Positions 43,620-54,224 of a stretch of 64,000 bases of DNA are shown piece after piece. The stretch comes from Isoetes taiwanensis (taxonomy: Eukaryota; Streptophyta; Lycopodiopsida; Isoetales; Isoetaceae): positions 1,048,579 to 1,112,578 of the forward strand of contig JAJEKV010000162.1 of the NCBI GenBank assembly GCA_021234155.1, read 5' to 3'. A model generated the notes under the pieces. The model worked only from the letters and a program-made list of their open reading frames with translations, did not search any database and was not told the DNA's origin. Within the stretch, counting starts at the first letter, position 1, and each line of letters starts with the position of its first letter. The position numbers were made by a program, and so were the translations under genes.

Positions 43620-44850
43620 GGGACATTCTTCTATATGTGGTGACAATCACTCTGTTCTTTCTGTTTGTTTTGTGAATCTTATATGCTTCACATAATCGTG
43701 TTTCTGATAATCTGTTTGGTCTAAAGAATACAACGGTTCAAATGACACCTCATGTTTCGCTTCACAAACATCCAATAAGCAAATTTCTTTAAGATCTTTT
43801 GATAGGTGCAAAATAAAGGATAAGTAGTTGAATGCATAACAAGACAAGATATCAAGGAAAATAAGGGACAAGCAATCAAATGCATAACAACAGACAAGAT
43901 ATCAAGGAAGCAATCAATGGCCATAATCTGGTCCATAAAGAGGACAATTATTTCTATATGAAGCATTAAAACAAGGTGTCTATAAGATAGTTAAACAGTC
44001 ATCAAAGTCTTCTCCATTTATCTTCGATTAACCCTTATCTATTATGCAAAATATGTATAAATTCTCTATAATATGTCTTGAATTACTTCGCAAATTATGT
44101 AACTTTATGGTTCATGTGGCTTAATATCCAGTGACTTTACATTCGGCTTAAAATGCTTATTTAAGTACTAAATAAAGGTGTTAAGAATTGGGATTGTCCT
44201 GTGAAAACTCAATTGCATGCTTTATAAAAAATAAATCTACAAATGGCGGCCAATGGCGATCACTTTCGGTATGACAATTATTTACAAGGTAGGAATTTGA
44301 AACTGTTAGAATTCTTAGCACCATGGATGTGTCGATGTTTTACAATAACTCTAAACAGTGCTATGATGTTTATCATCATATATGAATTCCGTCTAAGCTT
44401 TTCGCATTCACATGTCATTTATTTGTCATATTTCACCATATATGAATTCCATCAAAACGTTTTGCATTCATAGGTCATTTATTTGTCCTATTTTATGCTT
44501 TGCGATATATTTACAACGTCATGAATGTGGGTACAATGGCTAACTTTTAGTATGTATGTACAATTCGGGTGTGTACAATGGCTAACTTGATCCATAAACA
44601 AGTGCAATTCCATCTCCCGACCTAGTTTATATGCTAAAATACTTCAATCAAGCATCCTCTCAGAGCATACATCGTTCTGGCTTAAAAGCCCACCCTCGGG
44701 GCACTTGAGGGCAACCCTCCGTGCGCAGCACCTTGTTCTTTAAGCATGCATTCCAACTCGTGTCGGGCACGAGATATATAATTTTATAATCTGATATGTA
44801 TAGTAAATAGACTTTATTAAACCCTAATGAAGACAATTTTATATATAAAG
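43620..44850. other. No gene seen; tandem duplication and hairpin
   Basis: A 62-bp duplication holding ATATATGAATTCC and GTCATTTATTTGTC lies at about 44378-44500. A perfect hairpin CTCGTG-TCGGG-CACGAG at 44757-44773 is followed by AT-rich DNA and CTGA 17 bases later, compatible with but not proof of a Helitron-type end. Confidence 0.4.
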
Positions 44851-44853
44851 TAA

Positions 44854-45491
44854 TTAGAGTTTCACAACATCCACTCTAGAAATGTATTGATGCATTATAT
44901 ACAGAGACCCGTGCTTAGTGCGAGAAGTAAACAAAACATAGAGCATATAAATAAAAAGAAATTTTTGATTGCATAGAATTTCTTGATGGTCTGGTAGGAC
45001 TGGTAGTAGTGGTGCAGGTTCAATGATTACTGTTCTTTGAACAAAATAATCCAGTTTATCTACATCCAGATTCATCATCATTAGAAGACAGCTCATTCTA
45101 ACCTCTAGCATTCCATAATAGTATCTTCTTAGAGCCTCCAATAATTTCCTTTGTTTAGAGTTCAAGGCTACGAGAGGGCTCAAGACAAAACTAATTCCAT
45201 GGAAGAAGCTGCATGCAGAACTACTTCAACAATAGAAGCATGGAGCTCAGCATCTGATAAGCATGCTGCTGTAGATCTGGTAGTTCCAAAGAAATCTCTC
45301 TCCTCGGGGACTTGAATCACATGATCGAACTTGTGAATCAACCTGTCAAAATCCCTAAATAAGGTGGACTTTGGGATATCATTATGAAGTACCTTATCGC
45401 GTGCTTTGGTAAGGCTCAACTCCAAGCCTTGCTCATGGATGGCAGCACAATTGGTAGCGGCGACCTCCACGAAACTTGTTGTGTAATCCAT
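44854..45491 (-). other. Unrecognised coding-like region in two frames
   Basis: The frame starting at 45491 codes for 103 residues (for example RDKVLHNDIPKSTLFRDFDR), then stops. The adjoining frame, overlapping by a few bases, runs to 44854 with QRKLLEALRRYYYGMLEVRM. One frameshift near 45182 would join them into about 200 residues. Composition is protein-like, and few other ORFs nearby are as convincing. I do not recognise the family. A degraded captured gene, or a gene with an unseen intron, are both possible. Confidence 0.3.
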
Positions 45492-45677
45492 TATGCAAAG
45501 AATAACTATGGAAATACAACTTCACATAGTGGAATCGGGAAGAGATATTTGTAATGCTTGAGTAGATACAAAATGGCCCTAGCTGTTGACATGTCATGCA
45601 GTTTTGATTAACTAGATGTTAAATGTATAGTATACAGATTATAAATAAGTCCATTTTATGCATGTAATATTGGATTA

Positions 45678-45705
45678 TTTAGTTTGATTCGTGCCTTGCG
45701 CGGGA
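45678..45705 (-). mobile_element. Possible decayed Helitron 3' end
   Basis: On the minus strand CCGCGCAAGGCACG (an imperfect hairpin) precedes CTAAAT after about 8 bases. The layout resembles the clear ends at 11927 and 47296, but the stem has mismatches. Confidence 0.3.
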
Positions 45706-45860
45706 AGTTGTATTTGATATACAATTAACGTGTTGGCGTGTCGCGCGTTCAGTCGCAAGCAATGTGGTGTTGGCTTTGATTACAACCTAGTAAATTAGGC
45801 GTCATTGCACACGCGAGTTGGTTTTTATGAAAACTTTTTGATTACTTATTATTGCATACA

Positions 45861-46430
45861 GTACTATTTGTTCCTCACCCTCTCTTCTACTTTTCATATT
45901 TCTTATGAGGCTAATGCAGAGGAATATTGTAACAAAGAACCTCGAGAAGAGAAAAATGATGTCGATAACATGGATGTGGAAGAGAATAATGCAAATAAGA
46001 ACGAGAAACCACCTGAAACAACTGTAGATAATATTAAAAAACTAGTCGGTGACAATGATGATAGGAGAATAATGGTTTCCAGATTAACATGGAAGGATGA
46101 GAAAGTGAATTTAAATCATTAGTGCAGTAGAGGAATTGTTGATGAAGGTGTGCTTATACTATGGGATCTTATGCACTGCTACAATGGACAACCTATTGGT
46201 GATGAGTTTGTGGGAGTCTCCATTACTTCAATACAGCTTCAGAATTTCAGTGTTGAGCTAAAGGACAAACATTGCTATGCTTGCAAAAGTTATGTCGTAT
46301 GTCTTCAATGGAGTCCTAGATCGGATGGTCGAGGATTTGATCGACCAACGGTGAAGGGTGCCTTCAACCAAAATTTAATCTTGAGCGTCACTTCAATATG
46401 TGCACTCAATCTAACAGTCAAAATGTGAAA
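45861..46430 (+). other. Unrecognised ORFs, acidic then neutral
   Basis: The first frame to 46122 has an acidic Asn/Glu-rich stretch (EEKNDVDNMDVEENNANKNE) followed by IMVSRLTWKDEKVNLNH. A second frame (46150-46428) begins LILWDLMHCYNGQPIGDEF. Neither matches a family I know. The DNA runs directly into the purine tract. Confidence 0.2.
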
Positions 46431-47014
46431 GGGAAAAGGCAAAGGAAAGAAAAAAAAAAAGAGGAAAAAATGGAAAAAAGGGAAAGGGGAGGGGGAAAGA
46501 AGAAAAAGGCAAAAGGAAAGGGAGAAAACGAGAAGAGGAAACAGGAAAATGAAAGAAAAGAAAAAATAGTAAAAGAAAAAGGGGAAGGGAGAAAAGGAAA
46601 AAAGGCAGGTAAAGGAAAGGAGGGACGGGAAAAAGGGAGGGCAAAAGATCCTACGACCAAAATTGACCGAACCCCTCGGTAAAAAATAGAAATGGGGAAA
46701 GAGAAAAGGAAAGGGAGAAGGGAAAAAATGAAGAGGGAAAAAAGAAGGAAAAAGAAAGAAAGAGGGAAGACGAAAAAAAGAAAAAAGAAAAAATAAATTA
46801 GAAAAGAAGGAAAAGGATAAAAGGCAAAAGGCCAAAAAGAAAAAAAGGAAGAGATAAAGGTAAAAAATGAACAAAGGAAAAGTGGAAAATGTAAAAAGGT
46901 AAAGGAAAAAAAATGGGGAGGGGGTGATGAGGGGAGTGAAAAAGAAAAAGAAAAAGGGAAGGGGAAAAATATTAAAGGGAAACAAAGAAAGAAGGAAAAA
47001 AAAAAAGTAAAAAA

Positions 47015-47050
<36 letters not shown>

Positions 47051-47200
47051 AACAAGGAAAAAAAGGGCAAAAGAAAAAGGAGAAAAGGAAAAGGGAAAAG
47101 TGAAAAGAAGAAAAAGTAGAAGGAAAAAGTGAAGGGAAAAATGAAAAGAGAAAAGGAAACGGAGAAAAGAGCTTCAAGAAAAAAGAAGGGCAACTGCACA
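46428..47200. repeat. Long polypurine tract (about 770 bp)
   Basis: The plus strand is almost wholly A and G, in AAAGGGAAAA-type words, with a pure A run at about 47012-47047. Open frames on both strands (poly Lys/Glu/Arg on one, Phe/Pro/Ser/Leu on the other) are composition artefacts. Such tracts can form triplex (H-DNA) structures and are hard to sequence. Confidence 0.95.
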
Positions 47201-47295
47201 AATCTCTTATAGTCCAGCAACTTTGGGCTTGGTTTCTATAAGTTTTTAAATGCTACCTACTCACAAATATTTCCAAGATCCTATCTTATCTTATA

Positions 47296-47323
47296 CTAGT
47301 TATGGTGCCCGGCGTTGCCGGGC
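47296..47323 (-). mobile_element. Helitron 3' terminus
   Basis: On the minus strand GCCCGGC-AAC-GCCGGGC, a perfect 7-bp stem, is followed after 7 bases by CTAG and T. This is a canonical Helitron 3' end and close to the terminus at 11927. The element extends to the right; its 5' end was not located and no Rep-helicase lies in the next 4.5 kb, so it is non-autonomous or truncated. Confidence 0.9.
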
Positions 47324-50300
47324 GTAGTAACAATTTGAAAAGTGGTTGTTTAATACTAAAATAAGATTTGCGGCATGGAAATTTGTATTTGAAGATTGTA
47401 GGAGCAACAATGGAGCACAAAATTTGTATTCTCTCAGCATGTATTTCATATACAACAATTTGGGCATTTCTATTCCAACTATTGACGTGGCCATGACATC
47501 AATCATAAGAAGTTGTGTATGTCCAATGTGTTGGTCTGGAAGTACGATTTCATTGCAAGGATGATGATATTGCTGGGTATAAGATGTAGATCCAATAGAT
47601 ATAGCAAAACGTCAGGTGCTAGATGTGTTGAGTTGCCCTAGTATAACAATGAGTTATGTTATTTTTTATTTATGGATTTGTAGATGGCACCAATGATAGT
47701 ATGGACCTATGTAGTGAACTAACAATGGCTATTTAAAAAGAAAAAGTAAAGTAGTATGGATGATAAAGTCATTAGTGTTGAGAGAGAGATGATGGATGAT
47801 GTGTGGAGTGACAGTCTATAGATACAAAAGATATTGTAGTTTTAGAATGTTAATTATCAAGGCATTCACCCATGTGGAATTAGAACAAATAGGACATCTC
47901 CATTTTAGTGAACAACGTTATTACTTTGCCCACATAGTTTAAGTTGGATCATATAAATCTTTCACCTTTGTGCAAACAATATTGCAACAAATTTTGTAAG
48001 GTAGTTATGATCGCTCCAAGTTTTGATATAAGCGATTGGTGAGCTCTGATTACATGTGGATATGTAATTGCCTAAAATGCATAACTATAGAATATTATTT
48101 TTATTTTTTTTAATGATCTTTTTGGTTTTTGCATATACTTGTTGTGTCGTAGATGACCGCAAATACCAGAGGGGTTTGCTTCATTTGTTTATTAGTGATC
48201 CTTAAATTGGGAATATATTGCTAGGTGTTTAAATGCAGGCATTCATTTGTTTGTTGGTGATCATTAAATTTGGAATATATTGCTAGGTGTTTAGGTGCAT
48301 TCCTTATCTTTTCATCTACCTAATGCCAGAATTTTATAATTGTTTGGTAGGCATTTTGTTCTTTGACATGATTATGTTCTGAACCTTTCCATCCATGTTG
48401 TGCACAATGAACAATCTAATTTCCAAACATTCGTTAACTATCAGATTGAAAGGAAGCCAGAAAAATTATGGGCATTCCAAAGAAATTGTGCAAGTCAGAG
48501 CAAGCGTAGAAGCATGAAACACTTGTTCTATCCACAATATAAAGGTTGCAATCCTATGTTGAACGCTTCCTAAAGCTAAGAGATTAAGAAAAAAAATGTG
48601 TTTTTTAGATTGAATATCACTTATTGCTTTGATAAAGAGGCCCATAGGAGAAAGGAATTCACCATTATGGACCTCAGTAGAGAAACGATCATGTCAGTAG
48701 AATGAAAAATTTATGTTGTAAGCATACCTGGTCTATGAAGTTCCTTCTAAAATATTACAAAGTTATTACAACCCAATGAGGCATGAAGTTACGGGTCAAC
48801 TATTCAAATGAAATAGATCATTTATTTTGTGTGGAGTACTCGACTACTCTTGGTTCACCTCCATCAAGTAGACCAAAGAAATAAACTTTTGTTAATGGCA
48901 TTTTATAGAATAGGAAGAAGCCAAAGCTATGGTTGAAGGCATCGCATATATGAGCTGAGCTCACCCTGCCAACAAAAGAATCTTGTGTACACATATAGTT
49001 GACCCATGGGGTTGTGATTGCATCAAACCCTATCAAAATGTCACTTTTTATGTTGTTTTCGTTAGAAAAAAATAAATTTATATTCTTTAATTCTTAAAGT
49101 AAAATAAATTTATATTCTTTATTCTTTAGTGTTATTTCCTTCGAATGATATACTTTCTTATAGAGATATCTTCCAATGAAATTCTAATTCGTAAAGATTT
49201 CATTTGTTCATATTTGATTGCTTCAATCCTTTGGGTTCTCGCTCTACTCCTTGGAAGTCGATTTAACTCAGGAAGGCATTTGTATGGAGCACCCAAAGAT
49301 TCCTCAAACATGGCAAGTTAGTGGTGAATGTTAAAAGAGTAACATAGGTTTGAAGATGTTGGCATGCCAAACTTACGGGATTATGAGATGGAGGGAAAAT
49401 CATTGAAAAGAATATGGGGTCATATTGCCATGGCAAACCACCGGCATTGCTCGGTTTCTGTTCTGGCTTATGTGCTGTGACAAAATGTCAATTAGGAAAA
49501 TGCCTTTAGAAACGTAAACGATGTTTGCTTGAAACCTCAGTGTTATCGGTGGAAGCCACTAAGAAATTTTTATTATTACCCCTAGAATTGAATCAACATG
49601 AATGTATGAAGATATTTGATCCTGTCAGTTTACCATGTTCCCGCATTACCAAGCATTAAATGATAACGTTTTGGTCAATAAAAGAAGACATGTAATTAGA
49701 TATTTTGCTGCATGATGTATTTTATGCATTAGCAGTCTCTATATGAACTCAAAAAGTATTCAGCACAACAAAAATGACACAAATTTTGCATGATACCTTC
49801 AACATGAAGCAAATGTGAGGATTCTAGAAAGCTTGGTCTATTCTAGCCAGAGCACGAAAGGTGAACAATTATGGAACCCAGTTTGTCTTCCTCACATTTA
49901 TAGAAGGTAGCTCCAAATTCTATAACACAATTTCGTACTGGTACATTGGTGCCTCTATCGTATCATTACTTGGAGTACTTATCCTCACTCTGCACTAACC
50001 AAACAACTTGGACCTTGGATGAAACAATGTCTCCCTCAAATTTGCAACCTGTCATCCCGTGATATTGATGATAAGAACAAAGGTAGTCACAATAATATTA
50101 GCACACCTAGTTTAACATGCACAGAACTGAGCATATGATGTTGTACAGCCTTTAAATTTCCAATATATGAACAAATAAATGCAGATCCTAAAGTATTGCT
50201 TGTAAATATTTCCATGAGGCAGAAGAATTCCAAATATCATCTTGCAAAACTCCCATGAAGTTGTTGGCACTGATATCCAGAATAATTAAAGGCAATGATT

Positions 50301-51900
50301 ACAGGTAAACAGGCAGTGGATACATTAGCTGGTTTGCGATGAGATCAAGATCTGTGAAGTTTGCACAGCCTTTATCAATGTTGTATCATCTTCAGGTAAT
50401 GCAGCTCTTAGAGCTCATACCAAAGAGAAGTTGAAGAGGAACGACAAAAAGCATATCCTAAAGCTCAAACAAACAATTTTCCATGTATATCAAATAAAAT
50501 CATGATATTGAATCGTTATAGAATCCCAAAATTTGAAATCCTTATGGTCATATGTGTTTGGCATGGTGTTAATTCTGATATACACATCTGAACGTCATCT
50601 ATTCATTAAAGAAAATAAAAATATCCCTATAAAAAGAGTCACAAATAATGTGCTCTTGTAGAAAGGGTACCATTTTGAAAATGAGAAACCAAATTTTGTA
50701 TCCATAAAATTATAAGCTTCTCTACAAAAAGCTGAAGAACTTACAAAGAGTATCAATCAAATTTTGAATATTCTGCTGAAGAACTATTCTTCTTTGCAAT
50801 CCAGAATATTGATCCTGCATGTTCATTGCCCAAGCCTGCAAAATCCTCATGCTATAAGATGCCAAATGTTGCATGCTATAAGATGCCGGAAACCCTTATT
50901 GACACAGCAGGCTCAAGTGAATAGGTAAACTTTACCTATCTGTCATCATATAATTCGAAACTTCGTATGTCCAAGCTCTACACTAAAGAGGCAAACCTGA
51001 TCATTCACCTGCAATAGAAAATGCCAACATTAAACCCAAAAATTTGATGTTAGAAATCTTCAAGGAACAATGAGAAATATATAGAAGGAAAACAATTTCT
51101 TCTTAGACAAAAGGGAGATAAGATGAATAGAACACATAAACAATACGTGCTCAATGTTTGGAACTATAGTATACCCAAGAGCTAGCAGATTCGGTAATGT
51201 TTAGAATATGCTGTAAGACGAAGACCTGGAGCATGATTCATGGCCAAATGTGCTTATCAAGCCAGTTCCAAAGGTACTCCTATACAACACCTGAATTAAT
51301 AATCTAAAACAACATACAAAGAATAGAATAGAATAGAATAGACAAAGAGTGAAGTTAAAAAGACATTACCTTGTGCCATTGTGCTAGAAAGACCGTTCAT
51401 CGTAGAGTCAGATCCAGAAGGCTACACTGGTGTGGAGAAGATGCATGGCAGACTGCACGATAATCTATGAACCTAAAAATCAAGATTGCACAAAGTTGTT
51501 TGTGCACCACAAACATAGACATACAACATTACATTACCAAATGCAGGGGTCATGGTGCAGCTCATGAAAATTGCTCTAGAAAAGAATCAAACTCAGTGAA
51601 TCAGTGATATTCCAAGTTCTAATTCAAATTAGTTGTTTCACTTTATAGTCTCATCTGACTGAAGAAGCTCCTCGCACATGCAAAGCTTACAGTGGAATGC
51701 AATAGATGCTGACTAAAGCCCCCCAATCTGTGCAATCATATATGCTCAATGGGCACTTTTGCTTTTCAGGAATTGTTCTGATTTATGAGAAATCAAAAGC
51801 TAAGAAATTCACCTGCCCCAATGCTTAGAAACCTGAGATGCCCTGCAATGTACACTATCTTAACTACTCCAAAAAACACATTTGAGGGGGATAGTTAAGC
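47324..51900. other. No genes seen; 62-bp tandem duplication
   Basis: AT-rich DNA, at least partly the interior of the Helitron that ends at 47296. A 62-bp unit with TCATTTGTTT and GGAATATATTGCTAGGTGTT is duplicated at about 48181-48305. A smaller AAATAAATTTATATTCTTTA duplication lies at about 49070-49120. The 48818-49036 ORF is unremarkable. A (GAATA)n run lies at about 51323-51342. Confidence 0.5.
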
Positions 51901-51957
51901 TAGTAGATAGTTGGAATATTCTGCTGCCGTTGAGAATCTAGGGGATCAGGTGGGCTC

Positions 51958-51964
51958 TATATAA
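51958..51964 (+). promoter_or_regulatory. TATA box of the expansin gene
   Basis: TATATAA stands about 260 bp before the expansin ATG, in a GCTC-TATATAA-CTCC setting typical of plant promoters. CTATTACAG just before the ATG (ending at 52213) could be the acceptor of a 5' leader intron. Confidence 0.6.
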
Positions 51965-52222
51965 CTCCAAGCTCTGGTTTTGCTCTGCATTGTACACTGC
52001 AGTTCGTATTATTATTCTTGGGGGGCTCTGTTTCAGGATTGGGATTTGTTTTTACCAGAAGCATCTTTGTGTTTTTTTCTCTATCTCCCTGCAGTTGGAT
52101 TTTCAGTAGCATATGTGCTCTTTGGAGTGTATTTTTTGGTCTTCTGTCTGAACAGTTTATGTTTTTGTCTTACAATTTGAGTAACTTAGCATTTTTGTTT
52201 TATGTCTATTACAGCTTACAGC

Positions 52223-52774
52223 ATGGCAAGAAGCTTCATGGTTCCATTGACCCTTGTAGCAATGCTGCATATTGTAACTGTGATGGGACTTGATGAAGGA
52301 AACTGGAAAAATGCTCACGCCACATTCTATGGTGGGAGTGATGCTTCTGGGACCATGGGTAAGCAAGCATATTCTCTTGTTTTTTGTTCTATTCTCAGAT
52401 ACTATAAAATGCTGAAAGAAGAACAGGCTTCTGATTGAAAGCTTATGATGAACAGGTGGAGCATGTGGCTACAGCAATCTCTACAGCCAGGGATATGGCA
52501 CAAGCACTGCAGCCCTGAGCACTGCATTGTTCAACAATGGCTTGTCATGTGGAGCATGTTTTGAAGTAAGATGTGACTTAGATCTACAATGGTGCCTTCC
52601 AGGCAGCCCATCTGTGATTGTCACTGCCACTAATTTTTGCCTTCCAAATGATGCACTTCCCAATAGCAATGGAGGCTGGTGCAGCACTCCCTTAGAGCAT
52701 TTTGACATGGCTCAGCCTGCATTTCAAAAGATTGCATCCTACAGCGGAGGCATTGTCCCAGTATTGTACAGAAG
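52223..52774 (+). CDS. EXPA: Alpha-expansin, first two exons (C-terminal domain not seen)
   Basis: Exon 1 (52223-52358) encodes a hydrophobic signal peptide and [15 protein letters not shown]; exon 2 (52456-52774) continues [20 protein letters not shown]. Both borders are GT-AG and in phase. The GH45-like expansin domain is complete with its cysteines, the alpha-expansin segment [16 protein letters not shown], and HFD at about 127-129; Asp40 is the other expected active-site acid. Expansins are secreted and loosen cellulose-hemicellulose contacts during wall growth without hydrolysis. Exon 2 ends YRR at a GT donor, where alpha-expansins usually continue into the CBM63 domain. No matching exon was found in the next kilobase or beyond the LINE at 54.2-58.3 kb, so the gene is either truncated or interrupted. 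About 151 residues are present against about 250 for the family. Confidence 0.85.
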
Positions 52775-52789
52775 GTCAGCTCTAGTTCC

Positions 52790-53050
52790 CTGTTGCTTAT
52801 TTCTACACTCCTTGAAAAAAACCCAACTCCTGTTTCTATAGATCTTCAAAACCCAACTCATCTTTATGTAGATCTTTGAAACCCAGCACATTTTTCTATG
52901 GATTCTGAAACCCAGTTCATAGTTTAAGTTAACCTATAGGTAAGTTAGCTTTTGCTTCCACATATTTTTATAGATCCTGGAAACCCATTTGATCTCTTCG
53001 TAACTACCTCATATTTCTATAGATCCGAGACCAAACATAAAAGTAGTTGT
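52790..53050. repeat. Degenerate repeats after expansin exon 2
   Basis: A word near TTTCTATAGATC followed by GAAACCCA recurs about six times at irregular 35-70 bp spacing. It lies where the third expansin exon or its intron would be expected. Confidence 0.55.
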
Positions 53051-54014
53051 ATGGAAGGTCTAAGATATTAATCTACATCAGAAATGATCAGATACCGTGA
53101 GTTGCTTGGACTTGTGCTCCGCAACTTCAAGTATTATATCGTCCAGATGTAACCAGCAAGCCCAGAGCTATATGCCTGCAACAAAAAGCACCATGATATA
53201 ATGCAGAAGACTTAACATACTGCTTAACATACTGCTTACGTCTGTGGTTAGCTAATAGAAAAAAAAGATATAGCAGAAATTAAATAGTAGGAAATATACA
53301 CACACTTGGCCATACAACTGTGCTTGCAAAATAATTGCCAGACAGGAATGTACATTCACCTTCGCAGTGAATTCTGGTGCTAGAAAAAACCAAGTACACT
53401 GTAGAAAAAAGAAACAATAATAGTTAATTACGTCACAACAAAAGTCTTTGCTTATATATCACGATAAAAGCATGCCTATTGTATCAACTATTGTTACAGA
53501 CAAATACATGGCTGAAATTCTAGAGATGAAGCAAGCATATCTTGCTCAAAGCTGTACCTCTGCTTATTTTTACTCGAGTTTATCTCATCAGTGTACTCCT
53601 AGAATATAGACGTGCCTCAGAAGCAGGTGCCAACTCCTGTACCTCTGTAGAATCAAAAAAATAAGAGGATAACTTTTACCTACCCTGCTTCTATGCAATA
53701 GAGTCGCCCGAAAATGATCCGACCAGTACCAAATTTGAGAAAAGCTAAATGTTGGCTCCTCTGCGTGGTCAAAATCATCAAACAAAAAGACCTGCATGCC
53801 AAAAACCTTAGCTTAGCAATCGTGGCATGCATCCAGCTGCCAGCGGATAAGGAGAGCCAGAAGACCCAAATCATACGAAAAAAAATTCTTCGATTTTTGG
53901 AAAATCGAAAAATTCATTCCGACACCCAAAATCTCCAAAACCTTAAGAAATTAACTATAAAAAAATTCCAAAAACATTTTTCTCCAAATCGGAAAAACCC
54001 AAATTAACAAGATT
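53051..54014. other. No gene seen
   Basis: AT-rich DNA with no homologue of the expansin C-terminal domain in any frame that I can read. Confidence 0.5.
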
Positions 54015-54192
54015 GATTGCAGGAAAAAAATGGAAAAAGAGAAGGGAAAAGGGCACAAAAAAAGCAGGAGAGAGAAAGGGTGAGGAAAGGGAAAAAATGA
54101 AGGGAAAAAGAGCATAGAAAATGGAAAAAGGGTGGAAAAATAAGGAAAGAGAGCAAATGAAAAAGATGAAAAAAAAGCATGGGAAAGAGAAA
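54015..54192. repeat. Polypurine tract at LINE 3' side
   Basis: About 180 bp of almost pure A/G on the plus strand, in GGGAAAAA-type words like those at 46.4 and 61.2 kb. It directly abuts the 3' tail of the LINE at 54193. Confidence 0.85.
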
Positions 54193-54224
54193 GAAATGAA
54201 ATGAAATGTTTTTTATTCACGTCT

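Noticed and set aside
44757-44795. Definite Helitron end
   Set aside because: A hairpin and CTGA are present, but the spacing is long and the terminal T and other family features are not clear; kept only as a note.
46305-47220. Long Phe/Pro/Ser-rich and Lys/Glu-rich ORFs
   Set aside because: Composition artefact of the polypurine tract, open on both strands.
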